From NCBI RefSeq assembly GCF_000717645.1, contig NZ_JNZZ01000015.1, forward strand, positions 1 to 64,000: 64,000 nt of DNA. Reading direction: 5' to 3'. This DNA comes from Streptomyces californicus (GTDB lineage: Bacteria > Actinomycetota > Actinomycetes > Streptomycetales > Streptomycetaceae). The notes under the pieces are model-generated. The model was not told the DNA's origin and searched no databases. It saw only the letters and a program-made list of their open reading frames with translations. Positions 33,716 to 42,514 of this stretch are shown one piece after another. Position 1 is the stretch's first letter; the number at the start of each line of letters is the position of its first letter. Made by a program: the position numbers and the translations under genes.

Positions 33716-35493
33716 TCGGCGTCGCACCCCCGGCGTACGACCCCGCGGCCCCGGAGTCGGCGACGACGCTGCCCGTGGGCTCGCCGACGACCGTGCGGAG
33801 CTACGTACGGAGTCTGCTGCGCCGCCACCGCGTGGCGTTCGCGATCCTGATCGCGGCCAACGCGGTGGCCGTGATCGCCTCGATCACCGGGCCGTATCTG
33901 CTGGGCCGGCTGGTGGAGGACCTTTCGAGCGGGGCCGCCGAACTGCACCTGGAGCTCACGGTGGCGGTCTTCGCCGTCGCGCTGGCCGTCCAGGTCGTGT
34001 TCACCCGCTCCACGCGGGTGCGCGGCGCGATGCTGGGCGAGGAGATGCTGGCGGACCTGCGCGAGGACTTCCTCGTACGGTCCGTGGGGCTGCCGCCCGG
34101 GGTCCTGGAGCGGGCGGGGACGGGCGATCTGCTCTCCCGGATCACCACGGACATCGACCGGCTGGCGAACGCGATGCGCGAGGCCGTGCCGCAGTTGGTG
34201 ATCGGCGTGGTGTGGGCCGGGCTGCTGCTCGGCGCGCTGACGGTGACCGCTCCCCCGCTGGCGCTGGCCGTGCCGATCACGCTGCCGGTGCTGGTCGTCG
34301 GCTGCCGCTGGTACTTCCGCCGGGCCCCCTCGGCCTACCGCTCGGAGGCCGCCGGTTACGCCGCCGTCGCCGCGATGCTGGCGGAGACCGTGGACGCCGG
34401 GCGGACCGTGGAGGCGCACCGCCTCGGCGACCGCCGGGTGGCGCTGTCGGACCGCCGCATCACCGAGTGGACCGCCTGGGAGCGGTACACGCTGTTCCTG
34501 CGCTCGGTGCTGTTCCCCGTCATCAACGCGACGTACGTGACGGTCCTCGGCGCGGTCCTGCTGCTCGGCGGCTGGTTCGTGCTGGAGGGGTGGATCACGG
34601 TCGGGCAGCTGACGACGGGTGCGCTGCTGTCCCAGATGCTGGTCGATCCGATCGGTCTGATCCTGCGCTGGTACGACGAACTCCAGGTGGCCCAGGTGTC
34701 GTTGGCGCGGCTGGTCGGCGTCCGGGAGATCGAGCCGGACGCGGGCGACGCCGATGTCGTCCCGGACGGCCGGGACGTGCGGGCGGACGAGGTGCGGTTC
34801 GGCTACCGGGAGGGCGTCGACGTCCTGCACCGGGTCTCGCTCGATGTGGCCCCGGGCACCCGGCTCGCCCTGGTGGGCCCCTCCGGCGCGGGCAAGTCCA
34901 CGCTGGGGCGGCTGCTGGCGGGGATCTACGCCCCGCGCACCGGTGAGGTGACGCTCGGCGGGGCGGAGCTGTCCCGGATGCGGGCGGAGCGGGTCCGTGA
35001 GCATGTGGCCCTGGTCAACCAGGAGCACCACGTCTTCGTCGGGACCCTGCGGGACAACCTGCTGCTGGCCCGGAACGGGGCCGGGGACGCGGAGCTGTGG
35101 GCGGCGCTGGCCGCGGTGGACGCGGACGGCTGGGCGCGGGGGCTGGAGAAGGAGCTGGACACGGAGGTCGGCTCGGGCGGGTTCGCGCTGACCCCGGCGC
35201 AGGCCCAGCAGATCGCGCTGGCCCGGCTGGTGCTGGCCGATCCGCACACGCTGGTGCTGGACGAGGCGACCTCGCTGCTGGACCCGCGGGCCGCCCGTCA
35301 TCTGGAGCGTTCGCTCGCCCGGGTGCTGGAGGGCCGTACGGTCGTGGCGATCGCGCACCGCCTGCACACCGCGCACGACGCGGACGTGATCGCGGTGGTG
35401 GAGGACGGCCGGATCAGCGAACTGGGCAGTCACGACGAGCTGGTGGCGGCGGACGGCGCGTACGCGTCGCTGTGGCGGTCCTGGCACGGGTGA
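33712..35493 (+). CDS. ABC exporter subunit, partner of the preceding gene
   Basis: 593 aa with six transmembrane helices (first FAILIAANAVAVIASITGPYLLG) and an ATPase with canonical Walker A GPSGAGKST, Walker B TLVLDEATSLLD and H-loop AIAHRLHTA, but a degenerate signature (FALTPAQAQQIALARL instead of LSGGQ). Paired with the upstream subunit, this gives one complete ATP site (this Walker A with the partner's LSGGQ) and one non-catalytic site, as in BmrCD/TM287-288-type exporters. The ATG overlaps the upstream stop. Substrate unknown. Confidence 0.88.
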   Translation: MIGVAPPAYDPAAPESATTLPVGSPTTVRSYVRSLLRRHRVAFAILIAANAVAVIASITGPYLLGRLVEDLSSGAAELHLELTVAVFAVALAVQVVFTRSTRVRGAMLGEEMLADLREDFLVRSVGLPPGVLERAGTGDLLSRITTDIDRLANAMREAVPQLVIGVVWAGLLLGALTVTAPPLALAVPITLPVLVVGCRWYFRRAPSAYRSEAAGYAAVAAMLAETVDAGRTVEAHRLGDRRVALSDRRITEWTAWERYTLFLRSVLFPVINATYVTVLGAVLLLGGWFVLEGWITVGQLTTGALLSQMLVDPIGLILRWYDELQVAQVSLARLVGVREIEPDAGDADVVPDGRDVRADEVRFGYREGVDVLHRVSLDVAPGTRLALVGPSGAGKSTLGRLLAGIYAPRTGEVTLGGAELSRMRAERVREHVALVNQEHHVFVGTLRDNLLLARNGAGDAELWAALAAVDADGWARGLEKELDTEVGSGGFALTPAQAQQIALARLVLADPHTLVLDEATSLLDPRAARHLERSLARVLEGRTVVAIAHRLHTAHDADVIAVVEDGRISELGSHDELVAADGAYASLWRSWHG

Positions 35494-35512
35494 GCCGCCG
35501 CCTCCGGCCCGG

Positions 35513-35593
35513 GCCCGCGCTCACCGGGCCGGAGGGTCTGCCCGCGCTCACCGGACCGGAGGGTCTGCCCGTGCTCACCGGGCCGCGGGGCCG
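35513..35593. repeat. 27-bp tandem repeat, three copies
   Basis: GCCCGCGCTCACCGGGCCGG-type units start at 35513, 35540 and 35567; the first two differ by one base and the third diverges at its end. The third copy contains the stop codon of the minus-strand gene ending at 35575. Confidence 0.8.
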
Positions 35594-37137
35594 CGGTCGG
35601 TCTGGAGGAGCTGGTCGACGGGGGCGTGGTCGTCGGTGAGGACGCGGGCGTCGCCCGTCCACGCGGCGAGGGTCTCGCCGGAGGCGATCCGCCAGCCGAC
35701 GTCCCGGGCGTCGAGGGCCCGTTGAATGGCGGGGGCGTCGACGGGACGGCCGGAGGCGACCACCACCAGGTTGCCGCCCACGGTGGACGCGGTCGGGTCC
35801 AGGCCGATGTCCGCGGCCTTCCCGAGGAGCGCGACGTGCGGGAAGGCCGCGGCGAGGGTGGCGACCTCGGCGCGGGCGAAGGCGAGTCCGCCGTGGTCGA
35901 TGAGGTTGGCGACGTACAGGCCGTCCGCGTCGAGCGCCCGGCGTACGTCCGCCAGCGCCTGGGAGGTCGTGAGGTGCCACGGCACGCTGACGCCCCCGAA
36001 GGCGTCGCCGACGACCAGGTCGCGGCTGCCCTCCTCCAGCCGCCGCAGCCCCAGCCGACCGTCCTCCACGCGTACGTCGATGCCGGTCGCGGCCGGGGAG
36101 CCGAGGCCCAGCCGTTCCCGGTCGACGCGGACGACTCCGGGGTCGATCTCGGAGACGAGGCTGCGGGTGCCGGGGCGCACGGCGGCGAGGTAGCGGGGGA
36201 AGGTGAGGCCGCCGCCCCCGATGTGGTGGGCGGTCAGCGGCTCGCCCTCGGGGAAGGCGGTGTCGACCACGGAGGCGATGGCGCGTACGTAGGCGAACCT
36301 CAGGTACGTCGGATCGTCGATGTCGACATAGGAGTGGCGCAGGCCGTCCAGGACCAGGGTGCGGCCGGTGGCGCGGTCGGGGTCCGCGACGACCCGGGCA
36401 CAGTGGTAGCGGGTCTCCGCGTCGCAGCCGCCGGGCGCGAACCCGGTGGCGAGCGAGCCCGCGACGACGGTCGCCAGGGCGGCGGCCGCCGCCCGGCGGG
36501 AGCGCCGGGCCCGCCCTCCGACGAGGACGGCCGCGAGAACCAGCAGGGTCCCGAGGCCGATCAGGATGGAGCTGACGGGCAGCCGGGAGACCAGGACGAA
36601 CCCGGTGAGGACGGTGCCGACGATGGCTCCGAGGGTCCCCACGCCCGACAGCCGCCCCACGACGGTCCCGGTCTCGGCGAGACTGGTGAGCCGCAGCTTG
36701 GTCACGAACGGGGTCACCGCGGAGAGCAGCGCCCCGGGCACCAGGAGGGTGGCCGACGCGACCAGCAGGAGCAACGCCGGTGACCATTGGGCGGTGGTGC
36801 GCAGCAGCAGCGGGGTGAGCGCCACGACCACGCCCGACACCCCGAGCGCGGGAGCGATGAGCGGGCGCGGATCGACCTGGTCCGCGAGGCGGCCGCCCAG
36901 CCAGGAGCCCAGCGCGATCGCCGTGAGGGCGACGCCGATCACCATGGTGCTGGTCTCCAGCGTGAGACCGAGGTACGGGGCCAGCAGCCGCAGGGCGACG
37001 ATCTCGACCACCAGGACCGCGGCCGACGACCCGAACACGAGGGCCGCGGCGGCGCGGGGCCCCGGCCCGGGAGCGGGCGACGGGATGTCGGCGGGAGGGG
37101 GCGTGTCGGCAGGGTGCGGGGAGGGCGAGGTGGTCAC
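35575..37137 (-). CDS. Membrane-fused spermidine-synthase-like protein
   Basis: 520 aa. Residues about 25-230 form six to eight transmembrane helices (AALVFGSSAAVLVVEIVALRLLAPYLG, ALLLLVASATLLVPGALLSAV and others), and the rest is a spermidine-synthase/methyltransferase-like Rossmann domain. Its motifs are HHIGGGGLTFPRYLAA, LVSEIDPGVVRV, VEDGRLGLRR and DLVVGDAFGGVSVPWHL. The aminopropyltransferase gate motif GGG is present, but polyamine synthesis by this fused family is unproven. The start is a GTG at 37137 after a GAGG. No partner genes nearby. Confidence 0.83.
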   Translation of the reverse strand: MTTSPSPHPADTPPPADIPSPAPGPGPRAAAALVFGSSAAVLVVEIVALRLLAPYLGLTLETSTMVIGVALTAIALGSWLGGRLADQVDPRPLIAPALGVSGVVVALTPLLLRTTAQWSPALLLLVASATLLVPGALLSAVTPFVTKLRLTSLAETGTVVGRLSGVGTLGAIVGTVLTGFVLVSRLPVSSILIGLGTLLVLAAVLVGGRARRSRRAAAAALATVVAGSLATGFAPGGCDAETRYHCARVVADPDRATGRTLVLDGLRHSYVDIDDPTYLRFAYVRAIASVVDTAFPEGEPLTAHHIGGGGLTFPRYLAAVRPGTRSLVSEIDPGVVRVDRERLGLGSPAATGIDVRVEDGRLGLRRLEEGSRDLVVGDAFGGVSVPWHLTTSQALADVRRALDADGLYVANLIDHGGLAFARAEVATLAAAFPHVALLGKAADIGLDPTASTVGGNLVVVASGRPVDAPAIQRALDARDVGWRIASGETLAAWTGDARVLTDDHAPVDQLLQTDRGPAAR

Positions 37138-37286
37138 CCCGGCATCCTCGCACGGGGGCGTACGGCCGAACTCCCCTCGCCCCAGCGGGTGGTGTGCTCC
37201 GGCACACCGGCGGTCCGCACGCGCCGGGGAGAGTTCCGGCGGTAAATGCGGTGCGCCCGCGCCGGGGACGGTGGTCCCATGGGCCG

Positions 37287-38354
37287 ATGCACCGAGACGA
37301 GACGGCCGGCACCGCCACCACCACCGACGTGATCAGGGCCGATGCGCCCCCGGCCATCGACCGGGGGCGGTTCCCGGACGCCGTGACGCCCTGGGAGGAC
37401 CCGGTCTGGCGGGCGGACGCCCTCGCCTGGATCGCCGAGAACCTCGCCGCCCACGGGCTGGCGGAGACGGCCCCCCGGAGCGTACGGCTGCGCCCCTGGT
37501 CGGTGCTGGTGCGGCTGACCGTCGCCGGAACCGGCCCGGTGTGGTTCAAGGCGGTGCCGCCCGCCGCGGCCTTCGAGGCGGGGCTCACCGACGCCCTGGC
37601 CCGCTGGGTCCCGGACCACGTGCTGACTCCGCTCGCCGTCGAGGTCGAACGCGGCTGGATCCTGACCCCGGACGGCGGGCCCGTGCTGGCTGAGGTGCTG
37701 GACGGGGCCGCCGAGGAGGGCCGGGCCGCCGATCCCCGGTACTGGGAGGAGCCGCTGCGCCGGTACGCCGCGATGCAGCGGGCGCTGACGCCGTACGCGA
37801 AGGAGATCGCGGCGCTCGGGGTGCCGGTGGCCAAGCCGGGCGATCTGCCCGCTCTGTTCGACCGGCTGGTCGCGGAGAACGCCGCGCTGACCAGGGACGA
37901 CCGGGTGGCGATGGAGGCCCTGCGGCCCCGGGTGGCCGACTGGTGCGAGGAGTTGGCGGCGACGGGGGTGGCCGACTCGCTGGACCACGCCGATCTGCAC
38001 GAGAAGCAGGTGTTCGCGCCCGGGTCAGGCCGGTACGCGTTCTTCGACTGGGGTGACGCGCTGGTCGGGCATCCGTTCTGCAGCCTGCTCGTCCCCGCCC
38101 GCGCCGCCCTCGATCGCTGCGGCCCCGAGGCGCTGCCCCGGCTGCGGGACGCCTATCTGGAGCCGTGGACCGGCGGCGGCGCGAGCGCCGCGGAGCTGCG
38201 CCGCGCGGTGAGGACGGCGTGGCGGCTGGCGGCGCTGGGCCGGGCCGCCTCCTGGGGGCGGATGTTCCCCGCGCCGCCCGGAGCGCCGGCCGTCGCCGGG
38301 GACGAGGAGGGCGCGTACTGGCTGCGGGAGCTCGCGGTCGATCCGCCGCTCTGA
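37287..38354 (+). CDS. Aminoglycoside-phosphotransferase-fold kinase
   Basis: 355-aa APH-like kinase. N-lobe: LRPWSVLVRLTVAGTGPVWFKAVPP, with the ATP lysine in WFKAV. C-lobe: the catalytic loop is DSLDHADLHEKQVF (Asp in HADLH) and the metal-binding motif FFDWGDALVGHPF. Start ATG at 37287; the upstream frame crosses a non-coding spacer. Proteins of this type phosphorylate sugars, antibiotics or other small alcohols. Nothing in the neighbourhood identifies the substrate. Confidence 0.82.
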   Translation: MHRDETAGTATTTDVIRADAPPAIDRGRFPDAVTPWEDPVWRADALAWIAENLAAHGLAETAPRSVRLRPWSVLVRLTVAGTGPVWFKAVPPAAAFEAGLTDALARWVPDHVLTPLAVEVERGWILTPDGGPVLAEVLDGAAEEGRAADPRYWEEPLRRYAAMQRALTPYAKEIAALGVPVAKPGDLPALFDRLVAENAALTRDDRVAMEALRPRVADWCEELAATGVADSLDHADLHEKQVFAPGSGRYAFFDWGDALVGHPFCSLLVPARAALDRCGPEALPRLRDAYLEPWTGGGASAAELRRAVRTAWRLAALGRAASWGRMFPAPPGAPAVAGDEEGAYWLRELAVDPPL

Positions 38355-38382
38355 CCGGCCCCCGTTTCACCCCGCCGGGAGG

Positions 38383-38400
38383 CGGATGCCGGGGCATCCG
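38383..38400 (+). terminator. Short hairpin after the kinase gene
   Basis: Perfect 8-bp stem CGGATGCC / GGCATCCG, 28 nt after the stop codon, just before the NDH-2 leader. Confidence 0.5.
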
Positions 38401-38479
38401 GTGAGGATGAGGGGTGAATCACCCGGTAAACGGGGCAGGCGAGCGCAGAACCACGCAAGCCCGAGAAGGGACGCAGACC

Positions 38480-39841
38480 GTGGCACCACCCAGGATTCTT
38501 GTCGTCGGCGCCGGCTTCGCAGGCGTCGAGTGCGTACGCCGCCTGGAGCGCAGGCTCGCTCCGGGAGAGGCCCGGATCACGCTCGTCACACCGTTCTCGT
38601 ACCAGCTCTACCTGCCGCTGCTCCCCCAGGTGGCCTCCGGGGTGCTCACGCCCCAGTCCGTGGCGGTCTCGTTGCGCCGCAGCCGCCGCCACCGGACCCG
38701 GATCGTGCCGGGCGGGGCGATCGGCGTGGATCCGCAGGCGAAGGTCTGCGTGATCCGCAAGATCACGGACGAGATCGTCGAGGAACCCTACGACTACATC
38801 GTGCTGGCGGCCGGCAGCGTCACCCGGACCTTCGACATCCCCGGACTGCTGGACAACGCCCGGGGGATGAAGACGCTGGCCGAGGCCGCATACGTGCGGG
38901 ACCACGTCATCGCCCAGCTCGATCTGGCGGACGCCAGCCAGGACGAGGCCGAGCGGGCCTCCCGGCTCCAGTTCGTGGTGGTCGGCGGCGGTTACGCGGG
39001 CACGGAGACGGCAGCCTGCCTCCAGCGGCTCACCACCAACGCGGTGAAGCACTATCCGCGGCTGGACCCCCGGCTGATCAAGTGGCACCTGATCGACATC
39101 GCGCCCAAGCTGATGCCGGAACTGGGCGACAAGCTGGGGCTGGCCGCCCTCGACGTGCTCCGCAAGCGGAACATCGAGGTGTCGCTCGGAGTCTCGATCG
39201 ACAAGGCCGGGCCGGAGGAGGTCACCTTCACGGACGGCCGGGTGCTGCCCTGCCGGACGCTGATCTGGACCGCCGGGGTGGCCGCGAGCCCGCTGATCGG
39301 GACGCTCGGCGCGGAGACCGTGCGCGGCCGGCTCGCCGTGACCCCGCAGTTCGCGCTGCCCGGGTCCGACGGGGTGTTCGCGGCCGGCGACGCGGCGGCG
39401 GTGCCCGACCTGGCCAAGGGCGACGGAGCGATCTGCCCGCCCACCGCGCAGCACGCGATGCGGCAGGGCAAGGTCCTCGCGGACAACCTGATCGCCTCGC
39501 TGCGCGGCCGGCCGCTCCAGGACTACGTGCACAAGGACCTGGGTCTCGTCGTGGACCTGGGCGGCAAGGACGCCGTCTCCAAGCCGCTGGGCATCGAACT
39601 GCGCGGGCTGCCCGCGCAGGCCGTGGCTCGCGGCTACCACTGGTCGGCGCTGCGGACCAACGTGGCGAAGACCCGCGTCATGACGAACTGGATGCTGAAC
39701 GCGGTCGCCGGCGACGACTTCGTACGGACCGGGTTCCAGTCGCGCAAGCCGGCGACGCTGCGGGACTTCGAGTACACGGACGCCTATCTGACGCCGGAGC
39801 AGGTCAGGGAGCACACGGAGGCGGCGGTCATCAAGCACTGA
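38480..39841 (+). CDS. ndh: Type II NADH dehydrogenase (NAD(P)/FAD-dependent oxidoreductase)
   Basis: 453-aa non-proton-pumping NADH:quinone oxidoreductase of the inner membrane face. FAD motif ILVVGAGFAGVECVRRL, NADH motif FVVVGGGYAGTETAACLQ, LIWTAGVAASPL, and the second FAD contact DGVFAAGDAAAVPD with PPTAQHAMRQGKVLADN, all as in NDH-2. I choose the GTG at 38480 (GAAGGGAC 7 nt upstream); a GTG at 38414 would add 22 non-conserved residues. It ends at a hairpin shared with ligB. Confidence 0.88.
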   Translation: MAPPRILVVGAGFAGVECVRRLERRLAPGEARITLVTPFSYQLYLPLLPQVASGVLTPQSVAVSLRRSRRHRTRIVPGGAIGVDPQAKVCVIRKITDEIVEEPYDYIVLAAGSVTRTFDIPGLLDNARGMKTLAEAAYVRDHVIAQLDLADASQDEAERASRLQFVVVGGGYAGTETAACLQRLTTNAVKHYPRLDPRLIKWHLIDIAPKLMPELGDKLGLAALDVLRKRNIEVSLGVSIDKAGPEEVTFTDGRVLPCRTLIWTAGVAASPLIGTLGAETVRGRLAVTPQFALPGSDGVFAAGDAAAVPDLAKGDGAICPPTAQHAMRQGKVLADNLIASLRGRPLQDYVHKDLGLVVDLGGKDAVSKPLGIELRGLPAQAVARGYHWSALRTNVAKTRVMTNWMLNAVAGDDFVRTGFQSRKPATLRDFEYTDAYLTPEQVREHTEAAVIKH

Positions 39842-39860
39842 GCCGCCGCCGTCCGTGCCG

Positions 39861-39892
39861 TGAGCCCGCCCCGGTCGCCCGGGGCGGGCTCA
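39861..39892. terminator. Bidirectional terminator between ndh and ligB
   Basis: TGAGCCCGCCCC with a perfect complement (14-bp stem including GG/CC, 4-nt loop). It overlaps the ligB stop codon and lies 19 nt after ndh. Confidence 0.8.
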
Positions 39893-41425
39893 TGACTGCC
39901 GGAACAGGACCGTCTCCACGGTGTCGGCCTCCTGCGCGGTCTTGTCCTCCCGGTAGCGCAGGACGCGGGCGAAGCGGAGGGTGACGCCGGCCGGGTAGCG
40001 GGTGGAGCGCTGGAGTCCGTCGTAGGCGATCTCGACGACGAGTTCCGGGCGTACGGTGACGACGTGGCCGTCGTCGTGGGTGGCCAGTTCGCCCAGTTTC
40101 TCCGTCTGCCAGTCCAGCAGGGCGTCGGTGAGCCCCTTGAAGGTCTTGCCGAGCATCGCGAACGTGCCGTCGGGCCTGCGGGCGCCCAGGTGCAGGTTGG
40201 AGAGCTTGCCGGTGCGGCGGCCGCTTCCCCACTCGACGGCCAGCACCACCAGGTCCAGGGTGTGCACGGGCTTCACCTTCAGCCAGGACGCGCCCCGGCG
40301 GCCCGCGCTGTAGGCGGCGGCGAGGTCTTTGACGACGACGCCCTCGTGGCCGCGTCCCAGGGTGGTGGCGAGGAAGGCCCCGGCCGCCGCGCGGGCCCCG
40401 GGGTCGTCCGGGTCGGCCACCGGGGTGCGGCGGACGCGCAGGTCCTCGGGGACGAGCCGGTCCAGGACGGCGTGGCGCTCGGCGAAGGGCAGGTCGAGCA
40501 GTTCGTCGTCGCCGACCAGGAGCGCGTCGAAGAAGACCGGGACGACGGGGACGTGGGCCGCCGCCTCGGCCACGTCGCGGCGGGAGCCGACCCGGGAGGC
40601 GGTCTCCTGGAAGGGGCGGGGGCGGCCGTCCTCCCCCAGCGCGATCACCTCGCCGTCCAGGATGAAGCGGTCGGCCGGGAGGGCGGCGACGGCCGTGACG
40701 AGTTCGGGCAGCCGTTCGGTGATGTCGTCGAGGGTCCGGGTGTAGGCGCGGATCCGGTCGCCGTCGCGGTGGACCTGTACGCGGATGCCGTCGAGCTTCT
40801 CCTCGACCGCGCACGGGCCCAGCCGGTCGAGGGCCTCCTCGACCGAGGCGGCGGTGTGCGCGAGCATCGGCTGGACGGGCCGCCCGACGGTGAGCCGGAA
40901 CCCCGCCAGGGCGCCGGGGCCCTCCGCGAGGAGGACGCGGGCGACCTCCTGGAGCGAGCCGGCGAGCATCACGGCGCGCCGGACGTCGGCGGGCGGGGCG
41001 TCGGCGGCGTGGGCCAGGGCGTCGGCGGCGAGGGCGTCCAGGGCCCCCTGGCGCACCTCGCCGATGAGCAGGGCCCGCAGGAAGCGCTGTTCGTCGGCGG
41101 TGGCGGCGGCGAACAGCGCGCGCAGGTGTTCCTTGCGTCGCGCCTGAGAGCCAGGGCCGGAGACGGCGGCGAGGGCGGTCAGCGCGGCGTCGACGCCGGT
41201 GACGGTGAGCGTGGGCTCCGCGGCCGGTTCGACGGGGTCCCCGAGGCTCCGCCACCCGACGCCGATCCGGCCCTGGGGCAGCCGTCCGGCGAGGTAGGGG
41301 ATGACGACGGGGACGTCCTCGGGTCCGGCGTCGCGGAAGAGGCCGGCGAGGAGCGCCACCTTCCTGGACCGGGCGGAGGTGGCGGCGACCTCCAGGGACA
41401 CCTGGGCGAGCTCGGCGAGCAGCAT
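39890..41425 (-). CDS. ligB: ATP-dependent DNA ligase, LigB type
   Basis: 511-aa ligase. The N-terminal DNA-binding domain is at residues about 1-190. The adenylation domain has the active-site lysine in AVEEKLDGIRVQVHRDGD, then ILDGEVIAL, FFDALLV, HEGVVVKDLAAAYSAG and SWLKVKPVHTLDLVVLAVEWG. The OB domain ends PELVVEIAYDGLQRSTRYPAGVTLRFARVLRYREDK. It corresponds to mycobacterial LigB, a non-essential ATP-dependent enzyme for repair alongside the NAD-dependent LigA. No Ku or LigD is adjacent. The start ATG at 41425 lacks a strong binding site. Confidence 0.9.
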   Translation of the reverse strand: MLLAELAQVSLEVAATSARSRKVALLAGLFRDAGPEDVPVVIPYLAGRLPQGRIGVGWRSLGDPVEPAAEPTLTVTGVDAALTALAAVSGPGSQARRKEHLRALFAAATADEQRFLRALLIGEVRQGALDALAADALAHAADAPPADVRRAVMLAGSLQEVARVLLAEGPGALAGFRLTVGRPVQPMLAHTAASVEEALDRLGPCAVEEKLDGIRVQVHRDGDRIRAYTRTLDDITERLPELVTAVAALPADRFILDGEVIALGEDGRPRPFQETASRVGSRRDVAEAAAHVPVVPVFFDALLVGDDELLDLPFAERHAVLDRLVPEDLRVRRTPVADPDDPGARAAAGAFLATTLGRGHEGVVVKDLAAAYSAGRRGASWLKVKPVHTLDLVVLAVEWGSGRRTGKLSNLHLGARRPDGTFAMLGKTFKGLTDALLDWQTEKLGELATHDDGHVVTVRPELVVEIAYDGLQRSTRYPAGVTLRFARVLRYREDKTAQEADTVETVLFRQS

Positions 41426-41544
41426 GCGCCCATGGTGCTACGGGGCCGCGCCCGATGCCCTTCCGTACGGCCCCGGGCGCGCCGCCGTACGGAGGGGCGC
41501 GGCGGCGAGAAGGGGCCCGGACGAAGGAGCGGCGCGGCAGCGCG

Positions 41545-41577
41545 GGGGGGCCGGACGGCGAAGACGCCCGGCCCCCC
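41545..41577 (-). terminator. Terminator after the YdjM-type gene
   Basis: Stem of GGGGGGCCGG and CCGGCCCCCC with a few inner pairs, 7 nt downstream of the minus-strand gene that ends at 41584. Confidence 0.65.
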
Positions 41578-41583
41578 GGGGCG

Positions 41584-42375
41584 TCATATGAAGTTGAGGG
41601 CGGCGGCCCCGCCGACCCCTCCGAGGATCATGAAGAGGGGCATCAGCACCTTCAGCTCCACCCAGCTCCCGGCCCGGAAGCGCATGGCCTTCGGCGGGCC
41701 GAGCGGATACCAGCGCTTGCGGCCGATCGGGATGGGCCACAGGATCGGGCAGCCCGAGACGGTCAGGGCGTCGCCGATGTCGTGGACGAGGGCGCCCAGC
41801 ACGATGGGCAGGCCCAGCCACATGTACTCCTGGCCGGGGGCGTCGAACAGCCAGTCGGCGCCGTTGCCGGGCTTGTCCAGGACGCCCGCGAGAATCCAGG
41901 CGCTGGTGGCGCCGAGCAGCCACACCAGGATGTCGCTGGAGACGCGGGCGGCCCGCCACAGCAGGCCCTCGACCGCGAGCACGAGGTGGACGAAGAGGAT
42001 GGCGAGAACCGCCCAGCGGCCGCCGTTGACCGCGGCGAAGGAGCATCCGCCGCCGACCAGGGCGGCCCACACCCAGGTGTGCGTCAGGGTGCGGTGCCCG
42101 CCGGTCCTGCGGGGGTCGCCGGCGCTCTTGGTGGCCTTGTAGACGGCGTAGGAGAGCTTGTCGACGATCTCGCAGAGGGCTTTGGAGACCGGGCCGAAGG
42201 CGCGCGAGATGGTCGCCGACTTGTGGTCGAGGTCGGGGGCGAGCGCGGCTCCCGCGCAGATCAGGGCTCCGACGACGAGGACCGGCCAGGGCATCGCGTA
42301 GCCCGCCGCGGTGGCCGCGGCGCCCACCCCCAGCCAGGCCGCCGCGCCGGACAGCGAATGTGCCGGTCCCATCAT
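41584..42375 (-). CDS. YdjM/DUF457-type membrane-bound metal-dependent hydrolase
   Basis: 263 aa, about six transmembrane segments. The family's metal-binding pattern is visible: PAHSLSGAAAW near the N-terminus, CAGAALAPDLDHKSAT, and GGHRTLTHTWVW. E. coli YdjM belongs to the LexA regulon, but biochemical function is not established. Start at the ATG 42375 (42372 is also ATG) after GGGAAAAG. It is divergent from the Ski2-like helicase gene, with about 140 bp between them. Confidence 0.8.
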   Translation of the reverse strand: MMGPAHSLSGAAAWLGVGAAATAAGYAMPWPVLVVGALICAGAALAPDLDHKSATISRAFGPVSKALCEIVDKLSYAVYKATKSAGDPRRTGGHRTLTHTWVWAALVGGGCSFAAVNGGRWAVLAILFVHLVLAVEGLLWRAARVSSDILVWLLGATSAWILAGVLDKPGNGADWLFDAPGQEYMWLGLPIVLGALVHDIGDALTVSGCPILWPIPIGRKRWYPLGPPKAMRFRAGSWVELKVLMPLFMILGGVGGAAALNFI

Positions 42376-42514
42376 GGTCTTTTCCCGCCCCCAGTGTCGC
42401 GTGCGCCCAGCACCGGTGCGGAGCGGGCAGGTTGAGAGCGCAGCGTATCGCCCATGATCTTGGTCGCGTCGGCCGGTTCCCTCATCCGGGCGGAAGACAG
42501 GCAAGATGGGGGGC

